NCBI RefSeq assembly: GCF_026191915.1
Contig: NZ_JAIMBY010000015.1
Coordinates: 1-64,000 of the forward strand
Direction of reading: 5' to 3'
DNA: 64,000 nt
Source: Acidiphilium sp. PA
GTDB taxonomy: Bacteria; Pseudomonadota; Alphaproteobacteria; Acetobacterales; Acetobacteraceae
How positions within the stretch are numbered: the stretch's first letter is position 1; each line of letters starts with the position of its first letter. The notes beneath the pieces were generated by a model. The model was not told the origin of the DNA. It did no database searches and saw nothing but the letters and a program-made list of their open reading frames with translations. Shown here one piece after another: positions 51,059 to 59,444 of this stretch. A program made the translations under genes and the position numbers.

Positions 51059-52158
51059 AGCTGGTTCGCGCGGGCCGCGATCTCAGGGTCGATTTCTTTC
51101 GCGGCATCGCGTTGTTCTGCATTTTCCTCGATCATATTCCGCATGATGCTCTGGCGCGCTTCACCGTGCGCAATCTGGCGCTGAACGATGCGACCGAGAT
51201 TTTCATTTTGCTGGCCGGCTATGCCGCCTCGCTGGTGTATGGCCGCAAGCTCGATCAGGCCGGCCCGGTCTCGGCCGGGGCGGATATGCTCAAGCGGGCC
51301 TGGACGCTGTATATTGCGCATATTTTCCTGTTCGTGATCTTCACGGCCGAGGTTGCGCTGTTTGCCGCCTGGTTTGCCACGCCGGGGTATCTGGCGCGGG
51401 TGGGGATGGACCGTCTGGTGCGTGAACCGCTGGTCGCGATGATCGATGCGGTGCCGATGCTGTATCAGCCATCGTTCCTGAATGTGCTGCCGCTCTATGT
51501 GGTGATCATGGGCGGCATGGCGCCGTTGCTGTTGTTGTTGCGCCGGCCGCGGATTTTGCTGGCGGCGAGTTTTGCGCTCTATGTCGCGGCGCGGCTGTTC
51601 GGCTGGAACCTGCCGACCGCGGGCGGCCACGGCTGGTTCTTCAACCCGCTGACCTGGCAGTTTTTGTTCGTGCTCGGCATGATCTTCGCGCGGTTCGGGC
51701 GGCCGGCGCTGCCGCGTGTCGCCACCGATGTCGCGGCGATCGCGCTGCTGGTGATGGGATTTCTGATTTTGCTGACCACCTGGATCGAGCCGCAACTGGC
51801 CCGCCATGTGCCGGGGGCGATCAAGCCGCTGATCCGTGACATCGACAAGACCGGCCTGCACCCTTACCGGCTGCTCTCGATCCTGTCGCTCGCCTGGCTC
51901 GCCTCGCGCTATGTGCCGCCTGGGGCGAAATTCATTGAAACACGGCTGGGGTCGGTGTTCGTGCTGATCGGCCAGCACGGGCTGACCACGTATTGTGCCA
52001 GCATCGTCCTGTCATTTGCGGGGCGGGTCGTGCTCGATCATGATCCGGGCTGGGTGATGCAGATCGTTGTCAATGGCGTCGGCCTCGTTGCGTTGCTCGG
52101 CATCGCGGCGAGCGGCGCCTGGTATAGGGTGAAGGATGCGAAACCGGCGGCTTCTTAG
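51055..52158 (+). CDS. opgC: OpgC domain-containing membrane acyltransferase
   Basis: A 367-residue membrane protein with about ten helices. The N-terminal block RDLRVDFFRGIALFCIFLDH (about 8-27), AGYAASLVYGRK near 53 and QPSFLNVLPLYVVIMGGMAP near 141 are diagnostic of OpgC, which succinylates osmoregulated periplasmic glucans. The C-terminal half holds WQFLFVLGMIFARF near 201 and IGQHGLTTYCASIV near 303. Translation starts at GTG 51055 in the overlap with the recR stop. The association with recR is chance or lineage-specific, since the function is unrelated. The gene overlaps the following SGNH hydrolase gene by 23 bp. Confidence 0.86.
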   Translation: MKLVRAGRDLRVDFFRGIALFCIFLDHIPHDALARFTVRNLALNDATEIFILLAGYAASLVYGRKLDQAGPVSAGADMLKRAWTLYIAHIFLFVIFTAEVALFAAWFATPGYLARVGMDRLVREPLVAMIDAVPMLYQPSFLNVLPLYVVIMGGMAPLLLLLRRPRILLAASFALYVAARLFGWNLPTAGGHGWFFNPLTWQFLFVLGMIFARFGRPALPRVATDVAAIALLVMGFLILLTTWIEPQLARHVPGAIKPLIRDIDKTGLHPYRLLSILSLAWLASRYVPPGAKFIETRLGSVFVLIGQHGLTTYCASIVLSFAGRVVLDHDPGWVMQIVVNGVGLVALLGIAASGAWYRVKDAKPAAS

Positions 52159-52858
52159 ACTTTTCGGCCTGTTGCTGAGCGTGCCCATGGCAGCGCATGC
52201 GGCACCATTGGTCTGCCCGCGCGCGCCGGTGCAGCATCTTGCCCTGCCGCATCTCAAAGCCGCGCTGAAGGCGGGTCAGCCCGTGGTGATCGCAGCACTC
52301 GGCTCATCCTCGACCTGGGGTGCCATGGCGCATGACATCGCGGATTCCTATCCCGCCGAATTGCAGGACGATCTGGCGTCGCTGCTGCCGGATTCGGAAA
52401 TCAGTGTGATCAATCGCGGCGTCAGCGGCGAGGATGCCGGGCGCGAAGACAAGCGCATGGCGCGCGACGTGCTGGCGCTGGAGCCGAGTCTGGTGATCTG
52501 GCAGGTGGGTGCGAACGCGGCCGCGCGGCGCGAAAGCATTCGCCATTTCAAGGATCTGGTCCGCCGCGGCCTGCATCGTCTGCGCGCGGCCAATGCGGAT
52601 ATCGTGTTGATGGACAATCAGCGGTCGCGCGAATTGCTCGCCTCGCCGGATAACGACCGGATCGACGCCGCGCTGGCCTCCCTCGCCCAGGCGCCCGGCG
52701 TCAGCCTGTTCTCGCGCGATGCGCTGATGCGCCAGTGGCAGGCGAACGACCCCCCGCTCAGCGATTTTCTGGCGAGCGACGGGCTGCACATGAACGACCG
52801 CGGGTATGCCTGCACCGCCGCGGCTCTGGCGGCCGCCATCGTGCGGGCGGTGAAATGA
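52136..52858 (+). CDS. SGNH/GDSL-type exported hydrolase
   Basis: A 240-residue secreted esterase-like protein. The signal peptide is about residues 1-22 (RRLLRLFGLLLSVPMAAHAA). Block I is ALGSSSTWG near 54-62 (Ser nucleophile in the GSSS form instead of GDSL). Block II is INRGVSGEDAGRED near 92, block III is WQVGANAAARR near 122 (GAN, close to GTN), and block V is DGLHMNDRGY near 219 with the Asp and His. The tail carries a short Ala helix. It overlaps opgC by 23 bp. It could trim acyl groups from periplasmic glucans or other polysaccharides, suggested only by this neighbourhood. Confidence 0.83.
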   Translation: MRNRRLLRLFGLLLSVPMAAHAAPLVCPRAPVQHLALPHLKAALKAGQPVVIAALGSSSTWGAMAHDIADSYPAELQDDLASLLPDSEISVINRGVSGEDAGREDKRMARDVLALEPSLVIWQVGANAAARRESIRHFKDLVRRGLHRLRAANADIVLMDNQRSRELLASPDNDRIDAALASLAQAPGVSLFSRDALMRQWQANDPPLSDFLASDGLHMNDRGYACTAAALAAAIVRAVK

Positions 52859-52929
52859 TGTCGGTGATCACTTTCACGGTAGGAGCAGGGCGCACCCAAG
52901 GCGGGACGAGCGCAGGGTGACGGGTGATG

Positions 52930-53003
52930 TGGCTGGGGGACCTGGATTCGAACCAAGGCTGTCCGGGTCAGAGCCGGAAGTTCTACCGCTAAACTATCCC
53001 CCA
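52930..53003 (-). tRNA. tRNA-Gln (anticodon CTG)
   Basis: The minus strand folds as a 74-nt tRNA, with CCA encoded (TGG at 52930-52932). Acceptor TGGGGGA pairs with TCCCCCA, the D-loop is AGTTTAGCGGTAGAACT, the anticodon arm is TCCGG-CTCTGAC-CCGGA with CTG at the anticodon, and the T arm contains GGTTCGAATCC. A U1-A72 first pair and G73 fit glutamine tRNA. It stands between the SGNH hydrolase and ppx genes. Confidence 0.95.
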
Positions 53004-53132
53004 AGCAGGTGTCCCGCGTAGGACGCTGCTAGCATCCTGCGCCGCGCGAGGCAATCGATCCGCGGCGTTTGATGCCAATTCGCCCGATCATGCAATTCTG
53101 ACTTGCTCTCCAGCCATAGGTACGCCCATTAT

Positions 53133-54239
53133 ATGAGGACCATGGCAAGCGATTTCGCCCTGTCGACCCAGCCGGCCCTTGGCCGCACCAGCCCCGATCG
53201 GCGCAGCGCCACCAGCCGCGTGCCGAACGAGCGGCGTGCGCGCCCGCCGGCGTATGCGGCGATCGATCTCGGCACCAATAATTGCCGCATGCTGGTCGGC
53301 GTGCCCAGCGGCGGTGGGTTTCATGTGCTCGACAGTTTCAGCCGCGTGGTCCGCCTTGGTGAGGGTCTCTACCGCTCGGGCACCTTGTCCGAGGCGGCGA
53401 TGGATCGGGCGATCGATGCGCTGACGATCTGCGCCGAGCGCCTGCGGCGCTGGCAGGTGAGCGACATTCGCGCGATCGCGACCGAGGCCTGCCGGCAGGC
53501 CGAAAACGGCGCCGCCTTCATTGCGCGCGCCCGGGCGGCCACCGGCCTGCCGATCGAAACCATCTCGCCGCGTGAGGAAGTCGGCCTCGCGATGGAGAGC
53601 TGCGCCTCGCTGATCAATCAGGCCGAGCGCCGGGCATTGCTGTTCGACATCGGCGGCGGCTCGACCGAGATTGCCTGGGTGCGGGTGCCGGGCAGCGCCG
53701 GTGCGGCCGATCGCAGCCTGCCGCAGCTGATCGGGTATCATACCATTCCGGTCGGCGTGGTGACATTGTCCGAACGCTGCGCCGGCTGGTGCGAAAGCGA
53801 GGCCGGATTTGCCGCTGTGGTCGAGGAGATCAAGGCGCTGCTGTGTCCGTTCGAGCAGATCCACCGGATCGGCCAGGAAATCCGGCAGGGCGGCGTCCGG
53901 CTGGTCGGCACCAGCGGTACCGTTACCACCATCGCGGGCATCGCGCTTAATCTCGATCGCTATCGCCGCGGCGCGATCGACGGGGCCGTGCTGCCGCGCG
54001 AGCAGGTGGCCAGTGGTCTTGCCGCGATCCGCGCGCTGGGGCGTACCGGCCTTGCCGAGCACCCGTGCATCGGGCCCGACCGGGTCGATTTCGTGCTGCC
54101 GGGCTGCGCGATCTTCGCCGCGATCGAAGAGATGTGGCCGGCCAGCGACCTGGCCGTGGCCGATCGCGGCCTGCGCGAGGGGATGTTGATGCGGTTGATC
54201 CGCACCGCGCGCGCCCGATCGCGCCCCTATCAGGCATGA
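53133..54239 (+). CDS. Ppx/GppA family phosphatase
   Basis: A 368-residue ASKHA-fold enzyme that hydrolyses inorganic polyphosphate and/or guanosine pentaphosphate. Motif AYAAIDLGTNNCRMLVG near 40 is the phosphate-1 loop, RLGEGLYRSGTLSEAAM near 80 follows, ATEACRQAENGAAF near 121, and the phosphate-2 loop ALLFDIGGGSTEIAWV is near 170. LVGTSGTVTTIAGI near 263 and DRVDFVLPGCAIF near 311 complete the fold. Starts at 53133 or 53142 are possible. It is immediately upstream of rlmE (13 bp gap), an association common in alphaproteobacteria. Confidence 0.9.
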   Translation: MRTMASDFALSTQPALGRTSPDRRSATSRVPNERRARPPAYAAIDLGTNNCRMLVGVPSGGGFHVLDSFSRVVRLGEGLYRSGTLSEAAMDRAIDALTICAERLRRWQVSDIRAIATEACRQAENGAAFIARARAATGLPIETISPREEVGLAMESCASLINQAERRALLFDIGGGSTEIAWVRVPGSAGAADRSLPQLIGYHTIPVGVVTLSERCAGWCESEAGFAAVVEEIKALLCPFEQIHRIGQEIRQGGVRLVGTSGTVTTIAGIALNLDRYRRGAIDGAVLPREQVASGLAAIRALGRTGLAEHPCIGPDRVDFVLPGCAIFAAIEEMWPASDLAVADRGLREGMLMRLIRTARARSRPYQA

Positions 54240-54252
54240 ACGAACCCCGCCG

Positions 54253-54924
54253 ATGACCGATGACCTCTCGCAGGGCCGCCGCACCGCCGTGCGGCTCAAA
54301 ACCGCGCGCAAACACAAACCCTCGTCGCAGAAATGGCTGACCCGCCAGCTGAACGACCCCTATGTCGAAGCTGCGAAGGCGAAGGGCTATCGATCGCGCG
54401 CGGCCTTCAAGCTGATTGAACTCGACGAGAAATTTTCGCTGATCGGCAAGGCGAGCCGCGTGATCGATCTGGGCGCGGCACCCGGCGGCTGGACGCAGAT
54501 CGCGCTCGACCGTGGTGCGGCGCGGGTCGTTGGCATCGACCTGCTGGCGATCGACGCGATTCCTGGCGCCACGTTGCTGCAAGGCGATTTCCAGGACGAG
54601 GCGATGGAAGCCGCCCTGCGCGCCGCCCTGGGCGGCAAGGCCGATCTGGTCCTGTCGGACATGGCGCCCAACACCACCGGCCATATGGCGACCGATCATT
54701 TGCGAATCATGGGGCTGGCGGAGCTGGCGCTCGATTTCGCGTTCAAGACCCTCGAACCGGGCGGCGGCTTCGTGACCAAATTGTTCCAGGGTGGTGCCGA
54801 GGGTGGTATGCTCGCCCTGCTGAAGCGCCGGTTCACGCTGGTGCGTCACGCCAAACCGGCGGCCAGCCGCAAAGACAGCCGGGAATTGTATCTCGTTGCG
54901 ACAGGGTATCGGCCGGAGAGCTGA
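54253..54924 (+). CDS. rlmE: 23S rRNA (uridine(2552)-2'-O)-methyltransferase RlmE
   Basis: A 223-residue FtsJ-family methyltransferase that modifies U2552 in the A-loop of 23S rRNA late in 50S assembly. The Lys-rich N-terminus (KTARKHKPSSQKWLTRQLND) leads to a helix with AAKAKGYRSRAAFKLIELDE (first catalytic Lys near 53). The SAM loop VIDLGAAPGGWTQIALDRGA is near 70-90, the catalytic Asp in LVLSDMAPNTTGH near 134, and the third-helix Lys in GGFVTKLFQGG near 172. The K-D-K-E tetrad is complete (SRKDSRELYLVATGY). The next gene starts at the base after the stop. Confidence 0.94.
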   Translation: MTDDLSQGRRTAVRLKTARKHKPSSQKWLTRQLNDPYVEAAKAKGYRSRAAFKLIELDEKFSLIGKASRVIDLGAAPGGWTQIALDRGAARVVGIDLLAIDAIPGATLLQGDFQDEAMEAALRAALGGKADLVLSDMAPNTTGHMATDHLRIMGLAELALDFAFKTLEPGGGFVTKLFQGGAEGGMLALLKRRFTLVRHAKPAASRKDSRELYLVATGYRPES

Positions 54925-56922
54925 ATGCCCGCCTGGTGGTCCGGCCGTGCCGCGTCGTTCCGCCAGGAAGATCCGGCTCGGCTGGTCGATCATCTGGCCC
55001 GGCGCCTGGTTGAGACCCACATGGTCAATCATGAGGCGCAGATCCGCGCCTGGCGCGACCAGATCGACCTGCTCCGGGCGGCCCTGCGGACTCTGCCCGA
55101 TTGGCACGTTCTGCTCGAATACCCGCTGCTCCGCCTGGGCCGCCGGATCGATGCGATCATCCTGACCGGCCGGGCCATTCTGGTCGTTGAATTCAAGACC
55201 GAAGCCACCGGCTTCACCAATGCCGATCGCGAACAGGTCGAGGATTATGCGCTCGACCTGTTCGATTTCCACGCGGGCAGCCGCATCCACCCGATCATTC
55301 CCGTGCTGGTCGCGCGCCACGCACCAATCCCCGCCGCGGCGCTGCCGTTGTTCTGGCATGCAATCGCACCGGTGATCGATGCCAATGGCGCGACCCTCGA
55401 ACCGCTTTTGCAAACCCTTGCCGCGCAACTGCCGGACCCGCACGCACCGCTCGACCCGCATGCCTGGGATAATGCCGCGTACCGCCCGGTGCCCACCATC
55501 GTCGAAGCCGCCACCATGCTGTATCGCAAACACGGCGTGGCCGATCTTGCTTCGTCGCGCGCCGATGTCACCAACCTGACCCGCACGACCGATGCCATCC
55601 GCGCTGCGATCGCCGCCGCGGCGGACGCCCGCCGGCATATCATTGTTTTCGTGACCGGCATTCCCGGCGCCGGGAAAACCTTGTGCGGGTTGAACGCGGT
55701 TTTCACCACCGCCCATCAAGCGGCCTTCCTGACCGGCAATCTGCCGTTGGTCCATGTGTTGCGCGCGGCCCTTGCGCGCGATGCCAGGGAGCAGGGCCGC
55801 AGCCTCCGCGATGCCGCGCATAAGCTCGAAGCGGCGATCCAGCCTTTGCTCGGCTTTCTGCGCGACAGCCAGCCCCGCGGCGATGCGCCACATGAACATG
55901 TCATTGTGTTCGACGAAGCCCAGCGCGCCTGGGATGCCGATTTCGGCCGCCGCAAATTCAACCTGCCGGATAGTGAAGCTGCCCTGTTCCTCGACATCAT
56001 GCGCCGCCACGCGGATTGGGCGGTGATTGTCGCACTGGTCGGCAGCGGCCAGGAGATCAACACCGGTGAGGCGGGCCTCGCCTCCTGGGGCGTGGCCCTT
56101 GCCGCCCGGCCCGCGTGGTCGATCATGGGGCCGGCAACCGTTATCGGCAACGCCGATCCGGCGCGCTGTCTGGCGGCGACCCGGCCGGCCGGCATGAGCA
56201 TCGATCCTGCGCTGCACCTCGATGTGAGCGTCCGGCAGATCCGCTCGCACGCCGCGGCCGACTGGGTGGATGCGGTGTTGCGCCACGATGCAGCCGAAGC
56301 CGCACGCATCGGCCGCGCGGCCGGCGGCGTTCCGTTCCGGATCACCCGCTCGCTTCCTATGCTGCGCGCCGAACTCCGCCGTCTCTCCCGCGGCAGCCGG
56401 CGCGCCGGGCTGGTGTGCAGCGCCGATGCCAAGCGCCTGCGCGCCGATGGTCTCTCCGCCGATTTTCCGCATATGGACGCCGATGCGGTCGCCAACTGGT
56501 TTCTCAACGCCTGGCCGGATGTGCGCGCGTCGGACGCGCTCGAACTGCCCGCCACGCAATATGCCTGCCAGGGTCTTGAACTTGATTATGTCGGTCTGTG
56601 CTGGGGTGGCGATCTGGTGATCGCGCCTGGCGGTGCGGCCTGGCGCGCGCGGAAGTTTCGCGGCACGAAATGGCAGACGATCAAGCGCCCGGAGGCGATT
56701 GTCTGGCAGATCAACACCTATCGGGTCCTGCTCTCGCGCGCTCGCTACGAGACCATCCTGTTCATCCCGCCCGGCGATCCGGCAGATGAGACCCGCAGCC
56801 CGGCCGCCTTTGATCAGGTGGCTGGATTCCTGTTGGGCGCCGGGGCCACCATGCTCGAGCCTGCGCCGGCGACGGCGGCTTCGCCCGTGCCGTATCAGGG
56901 CGCCCTGTTCGATATTATTTGA
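54925..56922 (+). CDS. DUF2075 nuclease-helicase fusion protein
   Basis: A 665-residue protein with two enzymatic parts. Residues 60-110 carry a PD-(D/E)xK-like nuclease core: Glu65, Asp76 in RRIDAIIL, then Glu89 and Lys91 in ILVVEFKTE. From about 235 there is a superfamily-1-type ATPase (DUF2075): Walker A GIPGAGKT at 245-252, Walker B VIVFDEAQRAWD at 326-337, GSGQEINTGEAGLASW near 374, and a C-terminal motif VI-like NTYRVLLSRARYETILFIP near 594. The fold resembles the Schlafen-like or anti-phage ATPase-nuclease groups. A role in DNA repair or defence is inference. It starts directly after rlmE, so it probably shares its mRNA. Confidence 0.82.
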   Translation: MPAWWSGRAASFRQEDPARLVDHLARRLVETHMVNHEAQIRAWRDQIDLLRAALRTLPDWHVLLEYPLLRLGRRIDAIILTGRAILVVEFKTEATGFTNADREQVEDYALDLFDFHAGSRIHPIIPVLVARHAPIPAAALPLFWHAIAPVIDANGATLEPLLQTLAAQLPDPHAPLDPHAWDNAAYRPVPTIVEAATMLYRKHGVADLASSRADVTNLTRTTDAIRAAIAAAADARRHIIVFVTGIPGAGKTLCGLNAVFTTAHQAAFLTGNLPLVHVLRAALARDAREQGRSLRDAAHKLEAAIQPLLGFLRDSQPRGDAPHEHVIVFDEAQRAWDADFGRRKFNLPDSEAALFLDIMRRHADWAVIVALVGSGQEINTGEAGLASWGVALAARPAWSIMGPATVIGNADPARCLAATRPAGMSIDPALHLDVSVRQIRSHAAADWVDAVLRHDAAEAARIGRAAGGVPFRITRSLPMLRAELRRLSRGSRRAGLVCSADAKRLRADGLSADFPHMDADAVANWFLNAWPDVRASDALELPATQYACQGLELDYVGLCWGGDLVIAPGGAAWRARKFRGTKWQTIKRPEAIVWQINTYRVLLSRARYETILFIPPGDPADETRSPAAFDQVAGFLLGAGATMLEPAPATAASPVPYQGALFDII

Positions 56923-57243
56923 GCGGGCCGGGTGTCCGGTTGGCTGTTCCTTGGCAACGTAAAGGACAGACACTCTGCCTTTTTATTGCCGGATCACGCA
57001 GAATTTTGATGAAAAACCCGCTGGTTACCACCTGAGGACTGTTGACAGATGTGACACATAGGATGGACAAACAATTACCAGCCGGCAAAGACCGGTGGAA
57101 ACGAGGGCCAAGACTATGCCGTCCGAGCGGGGCGGTTCGATTACTGATCGACGAGTAGATATCGCGCGGTATGGCGGCTGGATTGTTGTGCGTTGTACGT
57201 GCGTTTAAACGATAACAAACAGATGTTACGCAGAGGGGCGTTG
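56923..57243. other. Non-coding leader upstream of the branched-chain-type ABC operon
   Basis: 321 bp with lower GC than its surroundings and no supported gene. It has a TTGACA at about 57041 and short dyads (for example CCGGC..GCCGG-like near 57083), but no matching -10 was placed with confidence. It presumably holds the promoter of the transporter operon. A T-rich run near 56980 follows the DUF2075 stop without a clear stem. Confidence 0.4.
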
Positions 57244-58497
57244 ATGACAAACCAATCAGCATTGATCGATCGCAGGAGCGTACTCAAGGCCGGTGCCGCG
57301 GCGGGGATCGCGGGCTTGCTCGCGACACCGGAGCCGACCTGGGCCGCGAGTGAAAAGCCGATCAAGATCGGCATGGTCGATCCGATCACCAGTATTTTCG
57401 CGGCCCTCGGCCATAGCGAAATCAAGGGCGCCAAATTCGCCGAGGAGGAAATCAACAAGAAGGGCGGCATCATGAGCCGGCCCTTGCAGCTGATCGTCGA
57501 GGACAGCGCCGGTAGTCCCGGTACCGCCATCGACAAGGCAAAGCGCTTGGTAGCGCGCGAAAAGATCAATTTTCTGATGGGCACGGTCAATTCCGCCGCC
57601 TCGCTCGCCGTCAGCCAGTTCGCCAATCAGCACAACATGCTGTTCCTGTGCACTGGCGGTCACGTCGATGCGTTGACCGGTACCAATTGCCAGTGGAACA
57701 CGTTCCGCACCTGCTCGACCACCTGGATGCTGACCGCCGGCGATTTCGAAACGCTGTTCGATAAATTCGGCAAGAGCTGGTATTTCATCACCACCGACTA
57801 CGCCTTCGGCCACGCCGAACAGGCCGATTATGAAAAGCAGCTGAAACACCACGGCGGCACCATGGCGGGATCGGCGCTGGCGCCGGTCGGCACTACGGAT
57901 TTTTCGTCCTACCTGATTGAGGTGAAGGCGAAGAAACCTAAGGTGCTCTGCCTGCTGCTCGCCGGCGATGACCAGGTGAACTGCATGAAGCAGATCGCGC
58001 AGTTCGGCATCGACAAGGAAATCGCCGTCGCGGGCGCGTTGATCGAGCTTGAACAATTGCAGTCCCTGCCGGAGAATGCGCGCTATGGCTGGTGGACCGC
58101 GGAATGGTACTGGAAACAGCCGAACACCCCGCATCTCGATGATTTCGTCAAAGCCTATCGCGCCAAATACAAGGGTGAGTATCCCTCGGCGCGGTCCTGG
58201 TTCGGCTATGCGTCGACCTATGCGATCAAGCTGGCGGTGGAGCGGGCCAAGTCGCTCGACACCATGAAGGTCGTGCGCGGCATGGAAGGCCTGGTGCTGC
58301 CGCCGGAAGTCGCGCTGCAACCCAACGCGCCGATGTACCGCGCCGCCGATCATCAGCTGATGCTCAGCATGTTCCCCGGTCATGTCGTGAAGGGTGCGAA
58401 ATATCCCGATCTGTTCGATGTGTCATCGATCATTCCGGGTGAAAAACTGGCGCTCTCGCCGGCCGCGGCCGGCTGCAAGATGACCTACCCGTCCTGA
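57244..58497 (+). CDS. ABC transporter substrate-binding protein, LivJ/AmiC-like, Tat signal
   Basis: A 417-residue periplasmic type I binding protein. The N-terminus has a twin-arginine signal (IDRRSVLKAGAAAGIAGLLA at about 9-28, cleavage after TWAA), indicating export of a folded protein. The mature part begins IKIGMVDPITSIFAALG and shows KAKRLVAREKINFLMGTVNS near 98 and DYAFGHAEQADYEKQLKHHG near 182, of the amide/urea-type cluster of LivJ proteins. A bound amino acid, urea, short amide or polyol is possible; I cannot tell. It heads a complete five-gene importer with two permeases and two ATPases. Confidence 0.86.
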   Translation: MTNQSALIDRRSVLKAGAAAGIAGLLATPEPTWAASEKPIKIGMVDPITSIFAALGHSEIKGAKFAEEEINKKGGIMSRPLQLIVEDSAGSPGTAIDKAKRLVAREKINFLMGTVNSAASLAVSQFANQHNMLFLCTGGHVDALTGTNCQWNTFRTCSTTWMLTAGDFETLFDKFGKSWYFITTDYAFGHAEQADYEKQLKHHGGTMAGSALAPVGTTDFSSYLIEVKAKKPKVLCLLLAGDDQVNCMKQIAQFGIDKEIAVAGALIELEQLQSLPENARYGWWTAEWYWKQPNTPHLDDFVKAYRAKYKGEYPSARSWFGYASTYAIKLAVERAKSLDTMKVVRGMEGLVLPPEVALQPNAPMYRAADHQLMLSMFPGHVVKGAKYPDLFDVSSIIPGEKLALSPAAAGCKMTYPS

Positions 58498-58571
58498 TCG
58501 GCTGACGGGCGATCGCGTGTTCCGGTGCGGCACTGCTCCTGGCGGTGCCGCACGCGCCATAGGGAGGCATC

Positions 58572-59444
58572 ATGGGTCTGTTATTGCTGTTCAACGGGTT
58601 CAACGGGTTGATCCAGGGGGCGTTCTACGCGCTGATGGCGCTCGGCCTCGCGTTGATCCTGGGACTTAACAACACGATCAACTTCGCCCAGGGCGCGTTC
58701 ATGGCGCTTGCGGCCTATTTCTCGTTTACCCTCACGCCCTATGTCGGTTTCTGGGGCGGGCTGATCATTGCACCGCTGCTGGCCGGTGCGCTCGGCCTCG
58801 CGATCGAGACCACGCTGGTGCGAAGGCTGTATAACCGCAAGGATCCGATCTACACGCTGCTGCTCACCTTCGGGCTCGCCTTCATCATGCAGGACATGAT
58901 CCGCACCATCTGGGGTGCGCAGGGCAAGCCGCTGGCGATTCCGCAATTCCTCAACCAGCCGCTCAGCAGCACATATTTTTTTCTCACCGGCTACCGGTTG
59001 TTCGTGGTCGGGGTCGCCCTGGCGGGCACCGCCGCGCTGTTCGCGGTGCTGCGGTTCACCCGCATCGGCATCCGCATCCGTGCGGGCAACTCCGATCTTG
59101 AAACGATCTCGGCGCTCGGCGTGAATATCTATCTGCTGCGCTCGGCCAATTTCGTGATCGGCATCGTGTTCGCCGGGGTCGCCGGCATTCTGGCCGCCGG
59201 CCAGCTCGGGCTCAACCCGAACATGGGCGATGCGCTGATCATGCCCGCCTTTGTCGCGATCGTGGTCGGCGGCGTTGGTTCGCTGGTGGGCTCGCTGCTC
59301 GGCGGGCTGATCATCGGCCTCGCATCCGGCATCACCACCGCGTTCTATCCGGCGGCCAGCGAGGTGGTGATCTACATCATCATGGGCGTGATGCTGGTGG
59401 TCCGGCCGCGCGGGCTGATGGGCCAGGAAGGATTGTTCGAATGA
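58572..59444 (+). CDS. Branched-chain-type ABC transporter permease (LivH)
   Basis: A 290-residue inner-membrane permease with about eight helices. It opens LLLLFNGFNGLIQGAFYALM and continues LALILGLNNTINFAQGAFMA (about 27-46), the LivH family hallmark. The cytoplasmic coupling loop is RIRAGNSDLETISALGVNIY near 173, and GGVGSLVGSLLGGLIIGLAS near 237 is also typical. GGAGG is just upstream of the ATG. It is separated by 74 bp from the binding-protein gene and overlaps the LivM gene by 4 bp. Confidence 0.9.
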   Translation: MGLLLLFNGFNGLIQGAFYALMALGLALILGLNNTINFAQGAFMALAAYFSFTLTPYVGFWGGLIIAPLLAGALGLAIETTLVRRLYNRKDPIYTLLLTFGLAFIMQDMIRTIWGAQGKPLAIPQFLNQPLSSTYFFLTGYRLFVVGVALAGTAALFAVLRFTRIGIRIRAGNSDLETISALGVNIYLLRSANFVIGIVFAGVAGILAAGQLGLNPNMGDALIMPAFVAIVVGGVGSLVGSLLGGLIIGLASGITTAFYPAASEVVIYIIMGVMLVVRPRGLMGQEGLFE

